A stretch of DNA of 64,000 nt from Isoptericola jiangsuensis (GTDB taxonomy: Bacteria > Actinomycetota > Actinomycetes > Actinomycetales > Cellulomonadaceae): contig NZ_PDJJ01000001.1 of NCBI RefSeq assembly GCF_002563715.1, forward strand, positions 558,001-622,000, in the 5' to 3' direction. Positions 57,124 through 64,000 of the stretch are shown in pieces. A program made the position numbers and the translations under genes. Position 1 is the stretch's first letter, and every line of letters begins with the position of its first letter. The notes beneath the pieces are model-generated. The model had not been told where the DNA came from and did not search any database. It worked only from the letters and a program-made list of their open reading frames with translations.

Positions 57124-58203
57124 ATGAGCTCCCCCACCGCCGGGCCGACCGCCCCGGCGCCACCGCAGGACGCCCCGCCGGTGCTGCGCACCGTCGGCCT
57201 CACCAAGCACTTCCCGGTCCGCGGCAGCCGCGGCGCCGTGGTGCACGCCGTCGACGGCGTCGACCTCGAGCTGCGTCGCGGCGAGGTCGTGGCCCTCGTC
57301 GGCGAGTCCGGCTCCGGCAAGTCCACCGTCGCGCGGCTCGTCGCCCAGCTCCTGCCCCGCACGGGCGGGACCCTGGAGCTCCACGGCCAGGACGCGACCG
57401 CCACGCGGCGGCGCGCGTTCCGCCGCTACGTCCGCCAGGTGCAGATGATCTTCCAGGACCCGTTCGGCTCCCTGAACCCGGTCCACACGGTGCGCTACCA
57501 CCTGACCCGCGCCGTGCGCGTCCAGCAGGGGCCCCTGCGCGGCGACGCCCTCGAGCAGGCGGTGCACGGGCTGCTCGAGCGCGTCCACCTCACCCCGACC
57601 GTGCGCTACGTCGACAAGTTCCCCCACGAGCTGTCCGGCGGGCAGCGTCAGCGCGTCGCCATCGCCCGCGCCCTGGCCGCCGACCCGGACGTCCTGCTGG
57701 CCGACGAGCCGATCTCCATGCTGGACGTCTCCATCCGGCTCGGGATCCTCAACCTGCTGGCGGACCTGCGCGACCGCCTCCACCTCGCGATCCTCTACAT
57801 CACGCACGACATCGCGTCCGCGCGCTACTTCGCGGACCGCACCGCCGTCATGTACGCCGGGCGCATCGTGGAGCAGGGCGACAGCGAGTCCCTCACGCAG
57901 GACCCGAAGCACCCCTACACGCAGCTCCTCATCTCGTCCGCGCCCGACCCGGACGACCTGGCGACCCGCGCCCGCGGCGCCCGCGGCGAGGCGCCGAGCC
58001 TGGTCCGCCCGCCGACGGGCTGCCGCTTCAACCCCCGCTGCCCGTTCGCGACGGAGCTGTGCCGGACCGAGACGCCCGAGCTCCTCGACGTCGAGGGCCG
58101 CCAGGTCGCCTGCTGGGGCTACTCCGACCGCGACGACCGCCCCCGCCTCGGCGACGTCCTCGACGCCGACGGCAGCCGCACCGACCAGGGAGGGAACCCG
58201 TGA
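57124..58203 (+). CDS. OppF/DppF-type ABC-transporter ATPase
   Basis: 359 aa from ATG 57124. Walker [10 protein letters not shown], signature [16 protein letters not shown], Walker [12 protein letters not shown], His switch ITHD. The C-terminal oligopeptide-transporter ATPase domain has the Cys-rich [13 protein letters not shown] segment (possible Fe-S site). It pairs with the ATPase at 60226. The stop overlaps the permease start (GTGA). Confidence 0.93.
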   Translation: MSSPTAGPTAPAPPQDAPPVLRTVGLTKHFPVRGSRGAVVHAVDGVDLELRRGEVVALVGESGSGKSTVARLVAQLLPRTGGTLELHGQDATATRRRAFRRYVRQVQMIFQDPFGSLNPVHTVRYHLTRAVRVQQGPLRGDALEQAVHGLLERVHLTPTVRYVDKFPHELSGGQRQRVAIARALAADPDVLLADEPISMLDVSIRLGILNLLADLRDRLHLAILYITHDIASARYFADRTAVMYAGRIVEQGDSESLTQDPKHPYTQLLISSAPDPDDLATRARGARGEAPSLVRPPTGCRFNPRCPFATELCRTETPELLDVEGRQVACWGYSDRDDRPRLGDVLDADGSRTDQGGNP

Positions 58204-59180
58204 GGTTCGCCGTCCGCCGCGCCGTCTTCTACCTCATCACCGCGTGGGCCGCGGTGACGATCAACTTCCTCATCCCGCGCATGATGCCCGGCGACCCGGT
58301 CACCGCCCTCATGGGCCGCATGCAGGGCCGCATCGACTCCAGCGCGGAGGAGTCCATCCGCGTGCTGTTCGGCCTCGACACCACCGCGAGCATCTGGGAG
58401 CAGTACGTCGACTACTGGGGCCTGCTGCTGCACGGCGACCTCGGCCTGTCGTTCACGTTCTACCCGACGCCGGTGGTCGACATCGTCCGCCAGGCGCTGC
58501 CCTGGACCATCGGGCTCGTGGGCGTCGCGACGATCATCGCGTTCACCCTCGGCACCGCGATCGGCACCGCCATCGGCTGGCGCCGCGGCACCTGGGCCGA
58601 CGCCCTGCTGCCGGTCACGACGTTCTTCTCCGCCGTGCCGTACTTCTGGCTGGGCCTCATCGCCATCACCGTGTTCTCCGTGACGCTCGGCTGGTTCCCC
58701 TCCAGCGGCAGCTACGACCGCGGGCTCGTGCCCGAGTGGTCGTGGGAGTTCATCGGGTCGGTCGTCTACTACGGGACCCTCCCGGCGCTCACCGTCGTCC
58801 TGTCGTCCGTCGCGGGCTGGATCCTCGGCATGCGCAACATGATGGTGACCGTCTCCAGCGAGGACTACGTCACCGTCGCCCACGCGAAGGGCCTGCCCGA
58901 GCGGGCCGTCACCGTCGGCTACGCCGCGCGCAACGCGATCCTGCCGCAGGTGTCCAGCTTCGCGCTGTCCCTCGGGTTCGTCGTCGGCGGCACCCTCATC
59001 ATGGAGATGGTCTTCTCCTACCAGGGCATCGGCTACACGCTGTTCCAGGCCGTCAACACCCAGGACTACCCGCTCATGCAGGGCTGCTTCCTGGTCATCA
59101 CCCTGTCCGTGCTGGTCGCGAACATCATCGCCGACCTCGCCTACGCGCTGCTCGACCCGCGCACCCGCCAGGAGGGCTGA
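58200..59180 (+). CDS. OppB/DppB-type ABC-transporter permease
   Basis: 326 aa from GTG 58200 (AGGGAGGGAA upstream). N-terminal [26 protein letters not shown], the usual first helix and LPGDP-like segment ([12 protein letters not shown]). The coupling loop EAA motif reads [17 protein letters not shown]. Six membrane helices. Forms the heterodimeric pore with the next gene product. Confidence 0.92.
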   Translation: MRFAVRRAVFYLITAWAAVTINFLIPRMMPGDPVTALMGRMQGRIDSSAEESIRVLFGLDTTASIWEQYVDYWGLLLHGDLGLSFTFYPTPVVDIVRQALPWTIGLVGVATIIAFTLGTAIGTAIGWRRGTWADALLPVTTFFSAVPYFWLGLIAITVFSVTLGWFPSSGSYDRGLVPEWSWEFIGSVVYYGTLPALTVVLSSVAGWILGMRNMMVTVSSEDYVTVAHAKGLPERAVTVGYAARNAILPQVSSFALSLGFVVGGTLIMEMVFSYQGIGYTLFQAVNTQDYPLMQGCFLVITLSVLVANIIADLAYALLDPRTRQEG

Positions 59181-59183
59181 GAC

Positions 59184-60225
59184 ATGGCCGCCGACGTCAG
59201 CCTCACGCAGGCGCTCCCCGAGACCGCCGTCCAGCACGACGCGGACAACCCGCGCCGCCGCACGAAGTTCCTGTTCCTGCGCAACTCCAAGGCGCTCACC
59301 GGCCTCGCGATCCTCGCGTTCTTCGCGGTCCTCGCGCTGATCGGCCCGTGGATCGCACCGTTCGACCCCAACCAGGTCTCGCCCGACCTCCTCCAGCCGC
59401 CCTCGACGACGCACTGGCTCGGCACCGACCACACCGGGCGCGACATCCTGTCCCAGATCATCGTCGGCACCCGCGGCGTGCTCGTCGTCGGCCTCATCGC
59501 GGGCGTGTCCGCGACGGTGCTGGGCGTCATCGTGGGCGTCACCGCCGGGTTCGTCGGGGGCGCCGGCGACGAGACCCTGTCCGCGCTGTCCAACGTGTTC
59601 CTCGTCATCCCGCAGCTGCCGCTCATCATCATCATCGCCGGGCAGCTCCCCACCGCGGGCGGCGTCACCGTCGCCCTCGTCATCGGCGTCACCGGCTGGG
59701 CGTGGGGCGCGCGCGTGCTGCGCGCCCAGACCCTGTCGCTGCGGCGCCGCGACTTCGTGGAGGCGGCCCGCGCCACCGGCGAGCGCACCTGGCGGCTCGT
59801 GCTCGCCGAGGTGCTGCCCAACCTCACCGCCATCATCGCGGCCGGGTTCGTCGGCACCGTCACGTTCGCCGTCATGTCGCAGGTGACCCTCGCGTTCATC
59901 GGCATCACGCCGGTGTCCGACTGGAACTGGGGCACCATCCTGTTCTGGGCGCAGAACAACCTCGCCCTGCAGCGCGGCGCCTGGTGGTGGTTCGTCCCCG
60001 CGGGGCTGTGCATCGCCCTGCTCGGCATGGCCCTGACGCTCGTCAACTTCGGGATCGACGAGTTCGTCAACCCGCGCCTGCGCAGCACCGGCATGAACGC
60101 CCGCACCCTGCGCCGCCGCAAGATCCGTCCCCGCGTCGGCTTCACGCCCGTCGTGCGGGAGAAGTCCAGCGCCCCCGCCGACGCCGCCCGCGCGGGCCGC
60201 GTCGTCGAGACGAAGGAGGCCGGCC

Positions 60226-60233
<8 letters not shown>
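59184..60233 (+). CDS. OppC/DppC-type ABC-transporter permease
   Basis: 349 aa from ATG 59184. An N-terminal OppC_N segment (SKALTGLAILAFFAVLALIGPWIAPFDPN, HWLGTDHTGRDILSQII) precedes the permease domain with EAA motif RDFVEAARATGERTW. The basic C-terminal tail after about residue 300 is longer than usual (RRRKIRPRVGFTPVVREK). It overlaps the following ATPase gene by 8 bp. Confidence 0.92.
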
Positions 60234-61248
<1,015 letters not shown>

Positions 61249-61251
61249 ACG

Positions 61252-61296
61252 GTGGACGCGCGGTGCGCCCCTGCGGCGATCTCACCGCGCGTCCAC
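61252..61296. terminator. hairpin terminator of the GH3/ABC operon
   Basis: GTGGACGCGCGGTG (61252-61265) and CACCGCGCGTCCAC (61283-61296) pair perfectly around 17 nt, 4 bp after the last stop codon. Confidence 0.75.
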
Positions 61297-61330
61297 GCGG
61301 GCATCACAACTGCTCGGTAGGCTGACCTGC

Positions 61331-62329
61331 GTGAACGTCGACACCCGCCAGCAGCCCGCTGCCGTGCCGCCGACGGTCCCGCTCGCCGGGCCGTCGCCGG
61401 CCCCGCAGCACGCCGCGGCGCGCCCGCAGCGTCCCGCCCCCCGGGTGCGGACCGTCCCGCGGGTCGTCGCCGCCGTCGTCGCCCTCGTCGCCGCCGTGGG
61501 CGTCGCGGTCACCTACCGGCTGTTCGTGACGACGACCCTCGGCCAGCACGTCGACGAGCTGGCCCGCGAGGGCGCCGTGCACGGCCAGGACGACCTGTGG
61601 CGCGTCGCCGAGCCCGTGCTCGACGTGGTGTCCGTGTCGTTCGTCGTCCTCGGTGTCGGTGCCGCCATGGCGGTCGCGCTCGTGCGCCGCCGCTGGGTCC
61701 TCGCGCTCCAGGTGGCGGTCCTCGTCGGCGGCGCGAACCTCACCACCCAGGTGCTCAAGCACTACGTCCTCGACCGGCCCGACCTGCTGGAGGGCTGGAA
61801 CGGGTCGAACAGCCTCCCCAGCGGGCACACCACCATCGCCGCGTCCGTGTCGGTGGCGCTGCTCCTGGCCACGCCCCGCTCCTGGCGGGCCGTCGTGGCG
61901 GTCGCCGGCGGCGCGTACACCGCCGCCACCGGCGTCTCGACGCTGGTGGGCCAGTGGCACCGGCCCTCCGACGTCGTCGCCGCCGTCCTCGTCGTCCTCG
62001 CCTGGGGCGCGCTGGTGTGCGCGCTGACGCCCGCCAGCTCGCTCGACGTCGCCCCCCGCCGTCGCCGCCTGCCGTCGGGCGAGTCGCGCCCCCACGCGTT
62101 CGCCACCCCCGGGTCGTCCGTCGTCGCGTGCCTGATGCTCCTCGGCGCCGCCGTCGCCGGCACGCTGTCCGCCGCCGCGACCCTCCGCCTCGTGCGCGCC
62201 GACACCGTCGGCGTCTCGCCGGACATCGGCGCCTACGCCACCGGCGCGCTCGCCGTCCTGGCGGTCACCGCTGCGGCGTTCGGCGTCCTCCTCCTGCTGC
62301 GCCAGGCCACCGCCCGCCCGCGCGACTGA
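61331..62329 (+). CDS. PAP2-superfamily membrane phosphatase
   Basis: 332 aa from GTG 61331, 7 nt after a TAGGCT -10 (leaderless). After a Pro-rich cytoplasmic start come six membrane helices and the three acid-phosphatase motifs KHYVLDRPD, LPSGHTTI and GQWHRPSDVV. Likely dephosphorylates a lipid phosphate or undecaprenyl-pyrophosphate-like substrate at the outer membrane face. Convergent with the anti-sigma gene, 12 bp apart. Confidence 0.9.
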   Translation: MNVDTRQQPAAVPPTVPLAGPSPAPQHAAARPQRPAPRVRTVPRVVAAVVALVAAVGVAVTYRLFVTTTLGQHVDELAREGAVHGQDDLWRVAEPVLDVVSVSFVVLGVGAAMAVALVRRRWVLALQVAVLVGGANLTTQVLKHYVLDRPDLLEGWNGSNSLPSGHTTIAASVSVALLLATPRSWRAVVAVAGGAYTAATGVSTLVGQWHRPSDVVAAVLVVLAWGALVCALTPASSLDVAPRRRRLPSGESRPHAFATPGSSVVACLMLLGAAVAGTLSAAATLRLVRADTVGVSPDIGAYATGALAVLAVTAAAFGVLLLLRQATARPRD

Positions 62330-62341
62330 CCGCGCGGGCCG

Positions 62342-63076
62342 TCACTTGGCGAGGCTCTCGACCGTTCCCGTGCGGACGGTCCCGTCGTCGAGCGTCCAGG
62401 TGACGGTCTGCGCGCTCTTGTCCTCGGCCGCCAGGTACAGGGCCACCCAGTAGCCGTCGGCCACGACGGCCTCGACGGTCCGGCCGGTGGACGTCACCAC
62501 CTCGACCGACTCGACCCCCGCCCCGACCTGCCCGATCTCGGCCACCTCCATGGTGTCGTCGTCGAGCGTCGACAGCATCGTGCCGATGACGTCGACCCGG
62601 CCGTCGGCCGGCGGGACCCAGGGATCCTCCGCCGGCGCGAGGGACGAGTGTCCGCCGGCGGTGCAGAAGACCAGCCACTCGCCCGAGCGCAGGAGCGCGA
62701 GCACCTCGCCGTCCACCCGGCCGGCGGCGAGCGTGGTCGCTCCGGGCAGGTCGGTCGTGCAGCCGTCGATCACCGCGCGGGTACCCGCGTCGAGCACGCG
62801 CGGCACGACCAGCGTCGGCACGACGACGCCGCCCACGAGGACGGCCGCCACGGCCGCCGCCGCGACGAGGGCCGCTCGTCGCCGGCGCACCGAAGGGGCC
62901 AGGGGGACCACCACGTCCGGGGAGAAGGTCTCTGTCGGTCCGTCCTCCGGCGCGGGCATGCCGGCGCGACCTTCGATGACGGCGTCGACGCGGCCGCGGG
63001 CTGCGTCGAGGCCCCGGGGATCGGGCGACGACGCCGGTGCGAGCCGGGCGAGTCGGGTCTCGAGCTCGGCGTTCAT
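62342..63076 (-). CDS. putative membrane anti-sigma factor partner
   Basis: 244 aa from ATG 63076, overlapping the sigma-factor stop (ATGA). A cytoplasmic N-terminus (LETRLARLAPASSPDPRGLDAARGRVDAVIEG) is followed by one membrane helix (ALVAAAAVAAVLVGGVVVPTLVV, about 83-105) and an external domain of ~135 residues. No HxxxCxxC zinc motif is visible. The anti-sigma call rests on topology and position after the sigma gene. Confidence 0.65.
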   Translation of the reverse strand: MNAELETRLARLAPASSPDPRGLDAARGRVDAVIEGRAGMPAPEDGPTETFSPDVVVPLAPSVRRRRAALVAAAAVAAVLVGGVVVPTLVVPRVLDAGTRAVIDGCTTDLPGATTLAAGRVDGEVLALLRSGEWLVFCTAGGHSSLAPAEDPWVPPADGRVDVIGTMLSTLDDDTMEVAEIGQVGAGVESVEVVTSTGRTVEAVVADGYWVALYLAAEDKSAQTVTWTLDDGTVRTGTVESLAK

Positions 63077-63705
63077 GCCTGCCTCCCGGTGGGATCGCTG
63101 CTCGTCAGGGTGGAGGTCGTCCGGCGGTCGGTCGTCGCCGGCCGCGGGGGCGACCCGGGCGCGGGGACGGGGTCGTCGTCGGCCGGGGAAGGGGACCAGG
63201 CGCGCTGCTCCGCGGCGGCGAGCCGCCGTCGTGCGCGGTGCAGGCGGACGTGGAACGCGGCGCGCGCGCATCCGGCGACCCGTGCGGCGTCCGCGGGGTC
63301 GAGGCCGTCCCACGCGACCAGCAGCATCGCCTCCCGTTCGGTCGCGGTGAGCTCGGCGAGCGAGCGGAGCATCGCGTCGCGGTCCGCGGCGACGACGTCG
63401 GGGGCCGGGCCGGTGGCCGTCTCGAGCCGAACGAGGACCTCCGTGAGACGCTCCCGGCGGCGTCGGGCACGCTCCGCGTTGCGGACCACGTTGCGCGCGA
63501 CGACGAGCAGCCACGGCAGGGCCGGGTCGGGGACCTCGGCGATCCGCCGCCAGGCCACGAGGAAGACCTCGGCGAGGACGTCCTGGGCGATGTCGGGGTC
63601 GGTGTGGCGCAGGGCGTAGGCCTGGACGCGCACGGCGTGCTCGCGCCAGAGGTCGTCGAGGCGTGCCGCGTCGCGGCCGTGGCCCTCCGGTGGGGAACCT
63701 GTCAC
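63073..63705 (-). CDS. ECF-subfamily RNA polymerase sigma factor
   Basis: 210 aa from GTG 63705, 7 nt after GACACT (leaderless). Sigma2: LWREHAVRVQAYALRHTDPDIAQDVLAEVFLVAWRR with LPWLLVVARNVVRNAERARRRR. Sigma4: LAELTATEREAMLLVAWDGLDPADAARVAGCARAAFHVRLHRARRRL. A disordered Pro/Thr/Ser tail follows. It is paired with the membrane protein at 62342-63076, which probably holds it until an envelope signal. Confidence 0.92.
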   Translation of the reverse strand: MTGSPPEGHGRDAARLDDLWREHAVRVQAYALRHTDPDIAQDVLAEVFLVAWRRIAEVPDPALPWLLVVARNVVRNAERARRRRERLTEVLVRLETATGPAPDVVAADRDAMLRSLAELTATEREAMLLVAWDGLDPADAARVAGCARAAFHVRLHRARRRLAAAEQRAWSPSPADDDPVPAPGSPPRPATTDRRTTSTLTSSDPTGRQA

Positions 63706-63755
63706 ACCACGAAGTGTCCGGCACCGCCGTGAGGCTTACGGCCGTGCCGTGACTT

Positions 63756-63783
63756 CTCAGGCATCGACCGACCCATGCCTGAG
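63756..63783. repeat. 9-bp inverted repeat upstream of the sigma gene
   Basis: CTCAGGCAT (63756-63764) and ATGCCTGAG (63775-63783) are perfect complements around a 10-nt loop. Operator or hairpin; it sits about 50 bp upstream of the sigma-factor start. Confidence 0.4.
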
Positions 63784-64000
63784 CGAGCACGGCGCCGGTG
63801 GCAGCCGTGTCGGACTTCCTCCGGTATCGAACAGGCGATGCGTGAGGAGGTGCAGCGGCGCCGACGGGCGGTGTCGGCCCTCGCGTCGTCCCTGGGACGA
63901 ACCGTGCGCGGTCACAGTCTCGTAACGTCTTGGTGCACGGCTTGTCACGCCGGGGAAACTCGCGGCTATGCTGTGACCGTTCACAGCACCAAACGCGCCA
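63784..64000 (+). promoter_or_regulatory. promoter region of a gene beyond the right edge
   Basis: TTGTCA (63942-63947), 19 bp, TATGCT (63967-63972). CTGTGA-CCGT-TCACAG (63971-63986), a 6-bp inverted repeat, overlaps the -10 and is operator-like. CTCGTAACGTC near 63929-63939 lies just upstream of the -35. No coding region starts before 64000. Confidence 0.4.

Noticed and set aside
63971-63986. CRP site at the right edge
   Set aside because: TGTGA and TCACA are separated by 4 bases here, not the 6 required by the CRP/GlxR consensus.

Overview
The window reads as chromosomal DNA of a very G+C-rich actinobacterium that degrades plant and fungal polysaccharides. The support is a secreted GH5 mannanase with a CBM2 module, a GH10 xylanase with two xylan-type CBM2 modules, a GH3 beta-glucosidase beside an oligopeptide-type ABC importer, a GH19 chitinase (interrupted), an Rpf domain, a K+-independent H+-pyrophosphatase and an actinobacterial-type Tad locus. 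A member of the Cellulomonadaceae/Promicromonosporaceae (Cellulosimicrobium- or Isoptericola-like) is my inference; there is no rRNA to settle it. I saw no phage, transposase, tRNA or CRISPR array.

Layout. 1-6.7 kb: a small-molecule catabolic cluster (flavin reductase, FAD-linked oxidase, amidohydrolase on +; 2-oxoglutarate-type oxygenase and GntR regulator on -; a solute-binding lipoprotein without its own permease), flanked by the start of an XRE-type regulator. 6.8-9.7 kb: mannanase, a regulatory-looking array of GAGTCAGCGC boxes with an exact 20-bp period, a small membrane protein, a strong terminator and 54-bp hairpin-forming tandem repeats that grow out of the acsA 3' end. 9.6-22.5 kb: acsA, HAD-IB phosphatase, Ssd/TadA/TadB/TadC/Flp/TadE/TadG-like genes, a CitE-like lyase, an MrfA-type helicase and an Rpf protein. 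The order HAD, ssd, tad genes and helicase resembles the M. tuberculosis Rv3661-Rv3649 segment. 22.5-33.2 kb: M18 aminopeptidase, GH19 chitinase with an in-frame TAG, the cstA / CC-tail protein / ArsA-type ATPase operon, hppA, and a large secreted M14 peptidase.

33.3-38.8 kb is one minus-strand operon: tandem-HAD protein, ECF-transporter S component, fused double ATPase and T component. 38.9-49.7 kb holds a Sel1/TPR protein, a LacI regulator, the xylanase, an aminoglycoside-phosphotransferase-like kinase, a DinB protein, a pair of paralogous surface proteins, a class I methyltransferase, a LysR regulator and a CAP-domain protein. 49.7-61.3 kb has a TrkH-type potassium channel, a metallo-beta-lactamase-fold protein, then a TetR regulator divergent from a GH3 / ABC transporter operon. 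61.3-64.0 kb has a PAP2 phosphatase and an ECF sigma/anti-sigma pair, and ends in a promoter for a gene outside the window.

How the parts fit: secreted mannanase, xylanase and chitinase would release oligosaccharides; the Opp-type importer plus cytoplasmic GH3 would take up and split beta-glucosides under TetR control. acsA and the divergent cstA/hppA pair carry matching CRP-like boxes, which suggests shared carbon-status control. Genes are tightly packed with many 4-bp ATGA/GTGA overlaps, and at least seven genes look leaderless (a -10 hexamer 6-8 nt before the start codon).
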